Origin: Chromatiaceae bacterium
GTDB taxonomy: Bacteria; Pseudomonadota; Gammaproteobacteria; Chromatiales; Chromatiaceae
Assembly: GCA_024235175.1 (NCBI GenBank)
Contig: JACKMX010000004.1
Location: forward strand, 248,001 to 312,000
Direction: 5' to 3'
DNA length: 64,000 nucleotides
Below the pieces are notes generated by a model that saw only the letters and a list, made by a program, of their open reading frames with translations, did no database searches and was not told the origin of the DNA. Positions 24,955 to 34,072 of the stretch are shown here, piece by piece; the first letter of the stretch is position 1, and every line of letters starts with the position of its first letter. The translations under genes were made by a program, and so were the position numbers.

Positions 24955-25659
24955 TTATGTTTCCCGCTGTCTGTACCAGCTTAAGATCCCTTTGACAGCA
25001 ATAGGTACCAGAGTCAAGCCGCCGAGTAACAGTATAATAAACAAAGCCTGATCCAGGCTGGACGAAGTCAGTTCGCCGCCGAAGTGAGCCAATAGAAAAC
25101 TCGCAGGGATGAGACCTGCCAGCGTCGCAAGTAGGAAACGCCAGGTCTTGATTGGCGTAAGGCCGGCACCATAGCTCACCAGATCGAATGAGAGAAACGG
25201 GATAAGCCTGGAAATAAAGACCATGGCCATCAGGGCATTCTGCGAGCCCAACCAGCCCAACCGAAGCTGCTTGCCGAAGTATCGGGAGAGCATTTCATAG
25301 CCCAGCAGACGCGCAATCCAGAAAGCACCAACCGCCCCTATGGTGGCGCCGGCGACCACGTAAACCGTACCCCAAGCATGCCCATAGACAGCGCCGGCGG
25401 CCAACGCGATGGGGGCGCTGGGAATCGGATTGATCACGATGGCAACCGCCATCAACGCTATGATCATGATTGGGCCTCCATATCCCAACTCCGAGATCCA
25501 GCCATTCAGCTTTTCGGCGTCCATGATCCTGGCCAATATACCGAACTCCTTTAACTGATAATAGGCAAGCATCAGTACCAGGACCAGGATAGCGATTGCG
25601 AACACTCGACCAAGCAGGGTTTTCATACGATTGTGTTGTGCATACTCCAACGGCGACAT
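24955..25659 (-). CDS. TVP38/TMEM64 (DedA-like) membrane protein
   Basis: A 234-residue protein with about five to six membrane helices. It has the SNARE-associated/VTT domain pattern: NPIPSAPIALAAGAVYGHAWGTVYVVAGATIGA in the middle, then FISRLIPFLSFDLVSYGAGLTPIKTWRF. Family members are thought to move lipids or quinone-like molecules across the membrane. GAGG ten bases upstream supports the ATG at 25659; an ATG eleven codons later is possible. It starts 16 bases after the P1B ATPase stop, so it probably belongs to the metal-inducible operon. Confidence 0.87.
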   Translation of the reverse strand: MSPLEYAQHNRMKTLLGRVFAIAILVLVLMLAYYQLKEFGILARIMDAEKLNGWISELGYGGPIMIIALMAVAIVINPIPSAPIALAAGAVYGHAWGTVYVVAGATIGAVGAFWIARLLGYEMLSRYFGKQLRLGWLGSQNALMAMVFISRLIPFLSFDLVSYGAGLTPIKTWRFLLATLAGLIPASFLLAHFGGELTSSSLDQALFIILLLGGLTLVPIAVKGILSWYRQRET

Positions 25660-25675
25660 GCAAGATTCGACCTCA

Positions 25676-28327
25676 TTACACCTTGACCGATTTCAGCCGC
25701 AGCGCATTACTGATCACCGAAACCGAACTGAAGCTCATGGCCGCGGCTGCGATAATGGGCGATAACAACAGGCCAAACAGCGGATAGAGCACGCCTGCCG
25801 CTACCGGTACACCGAGTGCATTGTAGATGAAAGCAAAGAACAGATTCTGGCGGATGTTGCGCATGGTCGCCTGACTCAGTTGCCTGGCCCGCACGATGCC
25901 TCGCAGATCGCCCTTGACCAGCGTCACGCCCGCGCTCTCCATGGCCACATCTGTACCCGTACCCATGGCCACACCGACATGCGACTGCGCCAGCGCCGGC
26001 GCATCATTGATGCCGTCGCCGGCCATGGCGACCGTACGACCCTCGGCCTGGAGCTTTTTGACGATCTCCGCCTTCTGCTCCGGCAGCACCTCGGCCTCGA
26101 CACGGTCGATGCCAAGTCTAAGTGCGACGGCCTGCGCGGTGGTTCGGTTGTCACCGGTCAACATGACCACCTCTACACCCGCTTTGCGCAGATCCTCGAT
26201 CGCCTGTGGCGTGGACGCTTTGATCGGGTCGGCGACACCGATCAGGCCGGCGGCCTCGCCATCGATCGCCACATACATCACCGTGTGACCCTCCTTGCGG
26301 CCCGCATCGGCCTGAGCCGACAGATCACCGGGGTCGATCGAGAGACTCTGCAACAGCTTGAGATTGCCCAGCGCAACCTTGCGGCCGGCGATGATGCCGG
26401 TGACACCCTGACCGGTGATCGATTCGAATTGCTCGGTGGATGCAAGCTGAATACCCCTCACCTCGGCGCCGCGTACGATCGCCTCCGCCAGTGGATGCTC
26501 ACTGGCCCGCTCCAGACTGGCGGCGAGGCGCAGAATCTCCTCTTCAGCGAAACCGCCGTGGGGCTGCACGGAGACCAGCTGCGGCCTTCCTTCGGTCAAT
26601 GTACCAGTCTTGTCCAGCACCAGGGTATCAACCTGCTCCATGATCTCCAGCGCCTCAGCGTTCTTGATCAGTACACCCAGGGTCGCACCCTTGCCGGTGC
26701 CCACCATGATGGACATGGGTGTAGCCAGACCGAGCGCGCAGGGACAGGCGATGATAAGCACCGCCACCGCGTTGATAATGGCGTGCGCCAGGCGCGGTTC
26801 CGGACCGAAGAAGCCCCAAACGATCAGCGTGATTACCGCGATCAGCACGACCGCTGGCACGAAATAGCCGGCGACGATATCGGCCAGTTTCTGGATCGGC
26901 GCCCGTGAGCGTTGCGCCTCGCTGACCATGCGCACGATCTGGGCCAGCAGGGTTTCGCTCCCCACCTTCTCGGCACGCAGCAACAGGCTGCCGGTGCCGT
27001 TCACGGTGGCTCCGATCAGTGCATCACCCGCGGACTTCTCCACCGGAATCGGTTCACCTGTAACCATTGACTCGTCCACCACGCTGCTGCCTTCGGTCAC
27101 CACGCCATCCACCGGCACCTTCTCACCCGGGCGTATGCGCAGAATGTCGTCGGGCACCACCTGCTCCAGCGGGATATCCTCTTCGGAACCGTCCTGCCGT
27201 ACGATACGCGCCGTTTTCGGAGCCAGCCCAAGCAGCAGCTTGATCGCCGCATTGGTACGGCTGCGCGCGCGCAGTTCCAGTACCTGACCCAGCAGCACCA
27301 GAGCGGTGATCACGGCGGCTGCCTCGAAGTAGACCGGCACCGTACCGCCCTCGTGCAGCATGTTGGGCGGAAAAATCCCCGGAAACAGCAGCGCGATGAC
27401 GCTATAGCTCCAGGCCACCGCGACACCCAGGCCGATCAGCGTGAACATATTGAGATTCCAGCTCACCACCGACTGCCAGCCGCGCACGAAGAAGGGCCAA
27501 CCGCCCCAGAGCACGACCGGTGTGGCCAGCGCGAACTCGATCCACTGCACCGATTTCATTGAGAGCCCGGCCGGCAGCCAGCCGGGCAGCAGATCCGCCG
27601 CCATGGCTACCAGAAAAACGGGCAGGGAGAGCACGGCGCTCGCCCAGAAGCGCCTGCTCATATCAATGAGCTCTTCGTTTTTCTCTTCCACATCTATGCT
27701 GCGCGGCTCCAGAGCCATACCGCATTTGGGGCAGTTCCCCGGATGGTCCTGCACTATCTCGGGATGCATCGGGCAGGTATATTCGGTACGCGTTGTCGCC
27801 ACAGATTCACCAGCCGACTCCAGGGCCATACCGCACTTTGGGCAGTTCCCCGGATGGTCCTGCTCGACACCGGGACACATGGGGCAGAAGTAGAGCACAC
27901 CGGAGGTCCCCGCCTGCGCGGGGACTTTTTCGGAAGAGATGCCGGAATGGCCATGACAGCAGGCACCGTGCTCGTGTTCAACCTCTGCCTTTTCACTTCC
28001 CGCCTGATCCGGCAAATAGTGCTGCGGATCGGCGGCAAATTTACGCCGGCAGTGGTCGCTGCAGAAATAGTACTCGACACCCTCGAACCGGAAGCGATGT
28101 TCGCTCTCCTCGTGAACATCCATGCCACAAACCTGGTCGGTATACTGGATGAACTTCAGGTAACGCCCAGGATCAGCCCGAAACTTGTACAGGCAGGCAC
28201 TGCTGCAGAAATGATACTCCCGGTGTTCGTATATGTATCGCCGATGGTTGTGGGGATCGATCTCCATGCCGCAAACAAGATCGACACCGTGCTGCAATTC
28301 ACTCATCTTTGCCGGATCTCCCATCAC
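25676..28327 (-). CDS. copA: Copper-type P1B ATPase with two YHS and two heavy-metal-binding (CPxC) modules
   Basis: An 883-residue protein. The N-terminus carries two YHS domains (VCGMEIDPHNHRRY and VCGMDVHEESEHRF, each ending FCSxxCxxKF) and two HPGNCPKCGMALE heavy-metal-binding repeats. It has no classic HMA GMxCxxC domain. The transporter core has the CPC membrane site near residue 528 (IIACPCALGLATP), the phosphorylated Asp in DKTGTLTEG near 572, TGE in the actuator domain and GDGINDAPALAQSHVGVAMG. It ends NALRLKSVKV. The expected function is Cu(I) export from the cytosol. A MerR gene lies ten bases upstream on the same strand and probably controls it. The YHS modules suggest metal delivery distinct from HMA-type pumps. 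Confidence 0.95.
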   Translation of the reverse strand: MMGDPAKMSELQHGVDLVCGMEIDPHNHRRYIYEHREYHFCSSACLYKFRADPGRYLKFIQYTDQVCGMDVHEESEHRFRFEGVEYYFCSDHCRRKFAADPQHYLPDQAGSEKAEVEHEHGACCHGHSGISSEKVPAQAGTSGVLYFCPMCPGVEQDHPGNCPKCGMALESAGESVATTRTEYTCPMHPEIVQDHPGNCPKCGMALEPRSIDVEEKNEELIDMSRRFWASAVLSLPVFLVAMAADLLPGWLPAGLSMKSVQWIEFALATPVVLWGGWPFFVRGWQSVVSWNLNMFTLIGLGVAVAWSYSVIALLFPGIFPPNMLHEGGTVPVYFEAAAVITALVLLGQVLELRARSRTNAAIKLLLGLAPKTARIVRQDGSEEDIPLEQVVPDDILRIRPGEKVPVDGVVTEGSSVVDESMVTGEPIPVEKSAGDALIGATVNGTGSLLLRAEKVGSETLLAQIVRMVSEAQRSRAPIQKLADIVAGYFVPAVVLIAVITLIVWGFFGPEPRLAHAIINAVAVLIIACPCALGLATPMSIMVGTGKGATLGVLIKNAEALEIMEQVDTLVLDKTGTLTEGRPQLVSVQPHGGFAEEEILRLAASLERASEHPLAEAIVRGAEVRGIQLASTEQFESITGQGVTGIIAGRKVALGNLKLLQSLSIDPGDLSAQADAGRKEGHTVMYVAIDGEAAGLIGVADPIKASTPQAIEDLRKAGVEVVMLTGDNRTTAQAVALRLGIDRVEAEVLPEQKAEIVKKLQAEGRTVAMAGDGINDAPALAQSHVGVAMGTGTDVAMESAGVTLVKGDLRGIVRARQLSQATMRNIRQNLFFAFIYNALGVPVAAGVLYPLFGLLLSPIIAAAAMSFSSVSVISNALRLKSVKV

Positions 28328-28336
28328 TACCTCCTA

Positions 28337-28774
28337 TCAATTCTTCCCAGGTGTGCCGATATCCTCGCTCTCCCCGACCGACTCGATCAGATGGCAAACG
28401 CTCTCTCCGTCCGGGACCCCGTCCGGCATATGCTCCCACTGCGCCAACGCCTGTTCCATGCGCGTCTGCAGTTTCATCATCTGCTCGATCTTGACCCGAT
28501 TCTCCTCGATACGATGCTGAATAATGTTGCGTACATCGTCACAGGGCGATTCGCCCTTATCTGCGTGTCCGGTGATCTGCCTGATCTCATTGAGGGTGAA
28601 TCCCAGCTGTTTCGCCATGCGGATGAAACGCAGACGGGTTGCATCCTGCTCGGCGAAGAGACGGTAACCGTTCTCCTGCTGTCCAACAGGTTGAATCAGA
28701 CCGATGCGCACGTAGTAACGAACCACGTGTGCCGGTGCTTGGCCTTTTATCGCCAATTCATTGACTGTCAGCAT
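28337..28774 (-). CDS. MerR-family heavy-metal-responsive regulator
   Basis: A 145-residue protein. A MerR helix-turn-helix is at the N-terminus (LTVNELAIKGQAPAHVVRYYVRIGLIQP) and is followed by a dimerisation coiled coil. Cysteines at GESPCDDV and ESVCHLIES are spaced like the metal-binding Cys of MerR/CadR/CueR-type sensors. It is directly upstream of and co-directional with the P1B ATPase gene, the normal arrangement for copper or cadmium efflux control. AAGGAT lies before the ATG. I could not place a MerR-type dyad with confidence in the short upstream region. Confidence 0.9.
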   Translation of the reverse strand: MLTVNELAIKGQAPAHVVRYYVRIGLIQPVGQQENGYRLFAEQDATRLRFIRMAKQLGFTLNEIRQITGHADKGESPCDDVRNIIQHRIEENRVKIEQMMKLQTRMEQALAQWEHMPDGVPDGESVCHLIESVGESEDIGTPGKN

Positions 28775-28894
28775 CGATCCGATCCTTCTGTCAGAAGTGG
28801 CTGATGGCGAATCCCATGATGGAATCCGCCCTCCGCGGGCTTCCAGCTAAGAAAGGGGGACTTACAGATCCCCTGTTTGTTAATTTAGTTAGCA

Positions 28895-28959
28895 TCCAGA
28901 AACACCCATCCATGGGATGTTTCTGGAACGAAACCGGAAAATGCGATTTCCCGGTTTCT
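28895..28959. repeat. Tandem hairpins upstream of the merR-type gene
   Basis: Two adjacent inverted repeats: CCAGAAACA...TGTTTCTGG around a CCCAT/ATGGG stem (28895-28925), and GAAACCGGAAA / TTTCCCGGTTTC (28930-28959). They lie beside MITE copy B and may be remains of another small element or a transcript-end structure. The remaining bases of 28775-29372 contain MITE B and repeats only. Confidence 0.55.
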
Positions 28960-28970
28960 TCATATTCAAT

Positions 28971-29194
28971 CAGTGCTGTCCCACAAACTCCCTCTCCCTC
29001 CGGGAGAGATGGGATGAGGGAATCTAATATTGCTAAGTTACTGTTTTTGTATATCCCCTCATCCTGTCCTTCTCCCTCGGGGAGAAGGGACCGCAATTTG
29101 ATGATTTTCATGCCAATGAAACGATTGGCGGTGGTTTCATATACAGAATTCAAGGACTTGTACAAAGCCTCCAAATGTTAATGGGACAGCACTG
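28971..29194. mobile_element. MITE copy B, inserted in one arm of a palindrome
   Basis: A 224-bp copy of the same element as at 21689, in the same orientation, with CAGTGCTGTCCCA and TGGGACAGCACTG ends. A perfect 9-bp duplication ATATTCAAT lies at 28962-28970 and 29195-29203. Removing the element and one duplication restores a palindrome with 13-base arms, CATATTCAATGAC and GTCATTGAATATG, so the insertion hit a hairpin-forming target. Confidence 0.9.
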
Positions 29195-29248
29195 ATATTC
29201 AATGACTTATTGTCATTGAATATGTTGGCACATCCATGTGCCAAGCTA

Positions 29249-29276
29249 GTGCCCACCGTTTCCGGACGGACACTGA
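29249..29276. repeat. Solo repeat end of AGTGYCCRYCCG type
   Basis: AGTGCCCACCG followed after a TTTC loop by CGGACGGACACT forms a short imperfect palindrome. It resembles the ends of the repeat at 6803-6939, and is probably a relic of a related small element. Confidence 0.4.
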
Positions 29277-29372
29277 TTTAGATTCTACAACCTATGCGTT
29301 GGATACAGGTCAAGCACTATTTTTCGTTAGTCTCGTTTTCCACTTCACGGTGATGTACTCTTCTCAAAAACC

Positions 29373-30074
29373 TCAGAACCACGCCCGGATTCCGGCGACC
29401 AACTGGACATCACTGGTCTCCTCACCTTCGTCTTTGGCAAAGTCCGCAGTGCGCCCGATTTTCTGCGTCCAGTTGACGCCGATATAGGGTGCAAATTCTC
29501 TCCTTATCTCGTAGCGCAGCCGCAATCCCAGCTCCATATCGGAAAGCCCGGACCCAATGCCCACTTCCTCATCGTCCTTGCTGTAGAAGTTCATCTCAAT
29601 CTCCGGAGAGAGGATCAGCTTCTGTGTGAACATGTACTCATACTCGGCATCCAGCCGGGCGCTGACCTGCCCCGATTCACCGACAAACACGCCGGCGTCG
29701 ACTTCAAAGAGATAGGGCGCCAAGCCTTTGAAGCCGAGTGCCAGATAATCCCTGAGGGGTTCAGGTTTGATGTCCCGGCGCCAACCAGCCTGGAAATCCC
29801 AAAACGGCGCGACGGCACGGCTGTAAAGAAACTGCACCTCCGCCTCCGTTGTTTTGCCGTCCGCAAGTTCCACTTCCGTCTTAAACCAGAACTTGTCGAG
29901 GTCCTTTCCGACCCAGGCATCGGCATCCAATACCAGGGGATCGGGACCGTCCGCAGCTCTGATCTCCAATTTGTCGATCATCACCTTATAAAGAAGCGGG
30001 TCATCCTCACTCCCGGCGAAGAGAGTTGTGGACAATCCAACCGTCATCAATGCTGCTACTGCTTTTTTCATCAT
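29373..30074 (-). CDS. copB: Copper resistance protein B (outer-membrane CopB/PcoB family)
   Basis: A 233-residue protein with signal peptide MKKAVAALMTVGLSTTLFA. The mature protein is beta-barrel-like with family landmarks DKLEIR, DADAWVGKDLDKFWFKTEVE, FWDFQAGWRRDI, YLFEVDAGVFVGESGQVSARLDAEYEYMFTQKLIL, GSGLSDMELGLRLRYEI and FAPYIGVNW. The Met/His-rich N-terminal extension of classical PcoB is absent, so this is a short form. It follows the multicopper oxidase gene by 12 bases in the same operon. Its role is copper handling at the outer membrane. Confidence 0.93.
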   Translation of the reverse strand: MMKKAVAALMTVGLSTTLFAGSEDDPLLYKVMIDKLEIRAADGPDPLVLDADAWVGKDLDKFWFKTEVELADGKTTEAEVQFLYSRAVAPFWDFQAGWRRDIKPEPLRDYLALGFKGLAPYLFEVDAGVFVGESGQVSARLDAEYEYMFTQKLILSPEIEMNFYSKDDEEVGIGSGLSDMELGLRLRYEIRREFAPYIGVNWTQKIGRTADFAKDEGEETSDVQLVAGIRAWF

Positions 30075-30086
30075 TTTCTTATTTCC

Positions 30087-32021
30087 TCAACTGACGATGA
30101 CGGTGCGGAACATGCCGGGCATGTGATAGAGCATATGGCAGTGGAATGCCCAGCCACCCTCTGCATCGACCGTGATCCTGAAGCTGATTCGGGAACCCGG
30201 TTGCACCACCAGGGTATGCTTGCGCGGTAGAAAGTTGTTGTCGCCGGATTCCAGATCGCTCCACATCCCATGCAGATGCATTGGGTGATACATCATGGTG
30301 TCGTTGATAAAAGTGATGCGCAGACGCTCGCCCAGTTTCCAGTGCAGTGGTTCCGCATCTGCATGTCTTACGCCATCGATCGACCAGATGTAACGTCCCA
30401 TATTGCCGGTCAGATGAAGTTCGACTTCCCGGTCCGGTTCAGGGTGCTGATAGGTTGGGTGCAGGTTCTTCAGGTCCGCGTAGGTCAGCACACGGCGACC
30501 ATTGTTGCGCAGGCCGACACCGGGATCGTCGAGACGGTATTCGGGCGCTTCGGACCGCATATCCACCTGGGGTCCATTCTCGGTCGGGGCGTGCCGCACC
30601 GGTTTCGCTGTGAAGTCCGACGGATTGGGCTTGAGAGGACTCTTATGCAATCCACCACTGCCTGGCATCTGGTGTTGGTTGTGATCCATACCGGACATCA
30701 TCTTTCCATCCGCCATCTGATGCTGACTGTGATCCATACCGGACATCATTTTCCCATCCGGCATCTGATGTTGGCTGTGGTCCATGCCTGGCATCTGTTG
30801 GCCGCCCGGCATCTGATGTTGTCCCTGTTTCATGCTTGACATATCGTGTCCGGCGTGAGCAGTCATGCTCATACCCATATCCCGATGATCCAGATCCTGT
30901 ATCTGGTCCAGCGCGGGAACCGAAGCAGACAATGACGGGTCCGGTGTCAGGGTTCCCCGGGCAAAGCCGGTACGGGCGATATCCTGGGCAAAGATGGTAT
31001 AGGCGCGATCACCTTCCGGCTCGACGATGACGTCATAGGTCTCCGCCACACCAATACGAAACTCGTCTACCGAAACCGGCTCGACGTACTGACCGTCCGC
31101 AGCTACCACGCTCATCTTCAGACCGGGAATGCGCACATCGAAGAAGGTCATTGCCGAACCGTTGATAAAGCGCAGCCGGACCTTCTCGCCTCGTGTATAG
31201 AGTCCGGTCCAGCCCTCCGCCGGAGTTTTACCATTGGTCAGGAATGTATAGGTGTAACCGGTTACGTCCGACAGATCGCGCTGGCTCATGCGCATTTGGT
31301 TCCACATCCTGCGTTCATTCCAGGTGGTGGCCAGCCCCTTCTGTTTGAGATCTTTCACGAGATCCGCATTGGTGCGTTCGTTGAAATTGTAGTAATGGCT
31401 GAGCTTCTTCAGCTTGCGGTAGACAGCCATGGGCTCTTCATCGGTCCAATCGGAGAGCATTACCACATAATCGCGATCGTAACTGAAAGGCTCCGGCTCC
31501 CGCGGATCGATGATGATCGGGCCATAGAGTCCGGTCTGCTCCTGAAAACCCGAATGGCTGTGGTACCAGTAGGTTCCGCTCTGCAGGACGGGAAACCGGT
31601 AGCTGAAGGTCTCACCAGGCTGAATGCCTGCAAAGCCCTTGGCTATACCGGGCACGCCGTCCATCGCGCTGGGCAGGATAATGCCGTGCCAATGGATGGA
31701 GCTTGTTTCACGCAGCAGGTTGGTGACCCGCAGCGTCACGCTGTCGCCCTCCCGCCAACGCAGGATCGGCGCCGGCAAAGAACCATTCACGGTGGTGGCT
31801 GTTCTGGAAACACCGGTGAAGTTGACCGGCTGTTCACCGATGGTCAAATCGAAATCGGAGCCGGAGAGCGTTTGCGGCGCTTGCTGCCCGGTGGCGGCAG
31901 CAAGAACCCTGCCGTACAAGCCCAAACCACTCATGGCGCCGGCCACAGCCAGTCCCTGTACAAACCGTCGGCGTGTCAGAACGACGCCCGCGTCGGTCAT
32001 AGAATCATTATTACTGCGCAT
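30087..32021 (-). CDS. Copper resistance multicopper oxidase (CopA/PcoA type)
   Basis: A 644-residue periplasmic oxidase with a Tat signal (RRRFVQGLAVAGAMSGLGL). Cupredoxin copper sites are complete: SSIHWHGIILP, YWYHSHSGFQEQ, HPMHLHGMWSDL and AFHCHMLYHMPGM. A Met/His-rich segment between the second and third domains repeats MxGMDHSQHQMPDGKM several times, typical of Cu(I)-binding loops of PcoA. It oxidises Cu(I) to the less toxic Cu(II). It heads an operon with copB. A sigma-54-type promoter and upstream site lie about 200-340 bases ahead, implying control by the nearby sigma-54 activator. Confidence 0.95.
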   Translation of the reverse strand: MRSNNDSMTDAGVVLTRRRFVQGLAVAGAMSGLGLYGRVLAAATGQQAPQTLSGSDFDLTIGEQPVNFTGVSRTATTVNGSLPAPILRWREGDSVTLRVTNLLRETSSIHWHGIILPSAMDGVPGIAKGFAGIQPGETFSYRFPVLQSGTYWYHSHSGFQEQTGLYGPIIIDPREPEPFSYDRDYVVMLSDWTDEEPMAVYRKLKKLSHYYNFNERTNADLVKDLKQKGLATTWNERRMWNQMRMSQRDLSDVTGYTYTFLTNGKTPAEGWTGLYTRGEKVRLRFINGSAMTFFDVRIPGLKMSVVAADGQYVEPVSVDEFRIGVAETYDVIVEPEGDRAYTIFAQDIARTGFARGTLTPDPSLSASVPALDQIQDLDHRDMGMSMTAHAGHDMSSMKQGQHQMPGGQQMPGMDHSQHQMPDGKMMSGMDHSQHQMADGKMMSGMDHNQHQMPGSGGLHKSPLKPNPSDFTAKPVRHAPTENGPQVDMRSEAPEYRLDDPGVGLRNNGRRVLTYADLKNLHPTYQHPEPDREVELHLTGNMGRYIWSIDGVRHADAEPLHWKLGERLRITFINDTMMYHPMHLHGMWSDLESGDNNFLPRKHTLVVQPGSRISFRITVDAEGGWAFHCHMLYHMPGMFRTVIVS

Positions 32022-32224
32022 TAAACTCTTTTCCTCTACAAATCAATAACAGTCGGCATCGCACTCCCGACAAACGGTCAACGGACAGCCCGGCTTCTGC
32101 AAAGCAGTCGGGCAATCCCTGAAGGAGAGCCTTCGGTTGCAAGAGAAGTCAGGGCTTGAATAGGCGGAACAGAGAAGAGACTGAATTGCTTTCTGCTCGG
32201 ATTCTGCTTCGTTAAGGGTTGTTG

Positions 32225-32242
32225 AAGCAGGCTATGTGCCAA
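32225..32242 (-). promoter_or_regulatory. Sigma-54-type promoter of the multicopper oxidase operon
   Basis: On the minus strand the sequence reads TTGGCACATAGCCTGCTT, with GG and GC exactly ten bases apart. This matches the TGGCAC-N5-TTGC consensus with one mismatch. The predicted start is ~190 bases before the gene. Confidence 0.6.
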
Positions 32243-32328
32243 ACCTTCACAATTTTCTTTTTTCTTTATTATTCTGATTGTTATGGAAATTTTCGGGCCA
32301 ATTATTATGGCCCTGCAACAGGCAGCGG

Positions 32329-32363
32329 ATAATAAAACGTTAATAAATTTCACGTTTCGTTAG
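32329..32363 (-). promoter_or_regulatory. Putative activator-binding site upstream of the oxidase operon
   Basis: The distal half, CTAACGAA on the minus strand, is followed by CGTGAAAT as in the site at 37895-37929. It sits at the same distance (128-135 bases) from the -12 GC as in the other two promoters. The proximal half is degenerate (5 of 8 positions). The rest of 32022-32611 shows no gene that I can support. Confidence 0.5.
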
Positions 32364-32611
32364 AACTTCCCGTGTAATTTGTGAGTGTGACGATCCTCTC
32401 GTAACTGTTTGCTCTGGATCGATGATTTCGGACACATCAGGGGTGCGCGAAATAGCGTGATTAAATTGAACTGATGCCATCGAGTGCAGTGCTTGACTTA
32501 CGCGCAGGACATAGGTTGTATCATCTGGAAATCAATCGAGTTTAGATAACGGCACCTGTACGGATGACATCGAAAATCTGATTTAAAAAAATGACTATAG
32601 AGACATAAGAT

Positions 32612-32956
32612 ATGAAATCGAAAAAGCCAGTCCCCTATGAAAAGAAAACAGCAAACCATTCCAATACCAAACATATGTGGATGATGGCGATTTGCTGCGT
32701 AATCCCAATTGCAGGGTTTATCGCAATTGCTTCGACAGGGATGAGCTTACTTTCACTTGAAACTTTCCTGCTACTACTTTGCCCTTTAGGAATGATGGGC
32801 ATGATGTATATGATGCATCGAGATGGACAAAAAAATAGTCAGAGCCACTCTTGCTGCACTAGTGAACAAGAAGAATCACTTTCACCTGGCAAGATCGAAG
32901 GAGATTCAAACTCTTCTCCGTCCGGTTCGTTTCAACATGGATCCCTCAAAACATAA
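32612..32956 (+). CDS. DUF2933-like small membrane protein
   Basis: A 114-residue protein. A hydrophilic N-terminus is followed by HMWMMAICCVIPIAGFIAIAST and LETFLLLLCPLGMMGMMYMMH, two membrane helices rich in Met and Cys, then a polar tail with a Cys-Cys pair (SHSCCTSEQ). This resembles the DUF2933 family that often accompanies copper and mercury resistance genes. It is the only plus-strand gene between the multicopper oxidase and the sensor kinase. The ribosome site is weak. Metal trafficking in the inner membrane is a reasonable guess. Confidence 0.65.
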   Translation: MKSKKPVPYEKKTANHSNTKHMWMMAICCVIPIAGFIAIASTGMSLLSLETFLLLLCPLGMMGMMYMMHRDGQKNSQSHSCCTSEQEESLSPGKIEGDSNSSPSGSFQHGSLKT

Positions 32957-33094
32957 TAGTGCACTCCGTCACGAGTGAAATAATGAATAAAAATCCAGAG
33001 AAAAATGATCATAAAATCAGAAAAAGTATGAAGGCTCTAAGTCGCAGTTAATGCCGTTTTTCGACAATCGCATCAGAAGCCATACTGCACTTCC

Positions 33095-33937
33095 CTACCT
33101 CTTTGAATGAACATTGGATAGTCTATTCACCGCCTCCCGGAGACTCGCAAGCGGCAATGCACCCGCCATCGGCACAACGTCACCGCTGCTGTTGTGCAGA
33201 AAGATATTTCCTGGCGTACCGCTGATTCCGGAGGCAACGCCGTTCTCATAGTCCTCTTTTACCTTCGAGTTCATCTCTCCACTGTCAAGGCACTGCTTAA
33301 AAGGAGCGGACTCCAGGCCGATTTCCTCTGCCAATGGCACAAGCCTGGAGATCGGGAAACCATTACCATTGGATTTGGTGCGGGCATAGATCAGATCTGA
33401 GTAGCGCCAGAAAGCTTTATCTCCGCCAAGTTTCCCGGCACACTCCGATGCTTCCGCCTGCTTTTGCGCACCGGGATTATGAAACTCAAGCGGAAAGTGG
33501 CGATATACCCAGTTGACTTTTCCGCCGCTCTGGTCAATCAGCTGTTTTGCTGTCGGATGGAAACGCTTGCAGAACGGACATTCAAAGTCCGAGTATTCGA
33601 CTAAGGTGATTTCAGCCTTTGGGTTACCATAGATATGATCTGTATCCGATACCGGCCGTACATTTTTGGCTTGTTCCACGCTGTCACGCTGTTGGTTCGC
33701 ACGTGCCAGCGCTTGTTGCTTCCTCACATAGGCGCTAATTCCACGCTCGATAGCCGCATCAAGTGCACCCTCCGTCTCGATCAGGCGCAACAGTTCCGCA
33801 CGTACCTCCTTTTGTATCAATGCCCTATCCATCTCCTTCGAGTCGGCATGTACGATTGATGCTGCCGATATCAGCATCACCAATACGATCCTGACAACTA
33901 TCGGCTTTCTGACCTTTGAAATTATGAATCCTGACAT
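33095..33937 (-). CDS. DsbA-family thioredoxin-fold protein
   Basis: A 280-residue secreted protein: signal peptide RIVLVMLISAASIVHA, a helical N-terminal region (residues ~30-105), then a DsbA-like domain with active site CPFC in LVEYSDFECPFCKRFHP and the cis-Pro loop SGISGTPGNIF. The layout matches the Com1/DsbA-like thiol oxidoreductases. I chose the ATG at 33937 because GAGGA lies seven bases upstream. It is the last gene of the minus-strand cytochrome operon and may oxidise or isomerise thiols in the Cys-containing secreted proteins of the island. Confidence 0.9.
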   Translation of the reverse strand: MSGFIISKVRKPIVVRIVLVMLISAASIVHADSKEMDRALIQKEVRAELLRLIETEGALDAAIERGISAYVRKQQALARANQQRDSVEQAKNVRPVSDTDHIYGNPKAEITLVEYSDFECPFCKRFHPTAKQLIDQSGGKVNWVYRHFPLEFHNPGAQKQAEASECAGKLGGDKAFWRYSDLIYARTKSNGNGFPISRLVPLAEEIGLESAPFKQCLDSGEMNSKVKEDYENGVASGISGTPGNIFLHNSSGDVVPMAGALPLASLREAVNRLSNVHSKR

Positions 33938-34072
33938 ATTGCTTTCCTCATAGTCTCCATTCGGATAACCGAACAAATTTTGTTTAACGTTTATTGACGA
34001 TAACGCACCCAATCATTTCGCGATCTCCTACAATGGAAATTTCCGCACTGCTTCGATCACTTCTCCAATGTG

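Noticed and set aside
32208..32215. TTCGTTAA half-site at the predicted start of the oxidase operon
   Set aside because: Single arm without a partner at the 19-base spacing and too close to the promoter to be an enhancer site.
32078..32353. 91-codon minus-strand frame upstream of the multicopper oxidase
   Set aside because: It runs through the predicted sigma-54 promoter and leader and has no signal of a real protein.
32983..33051. 22-codon plus-strand frame MNKNPEKNDHKIRKSMKALSRS
   Set aside because: Short, Lys-rich, weak ribosome site; not distinguishable from chance.
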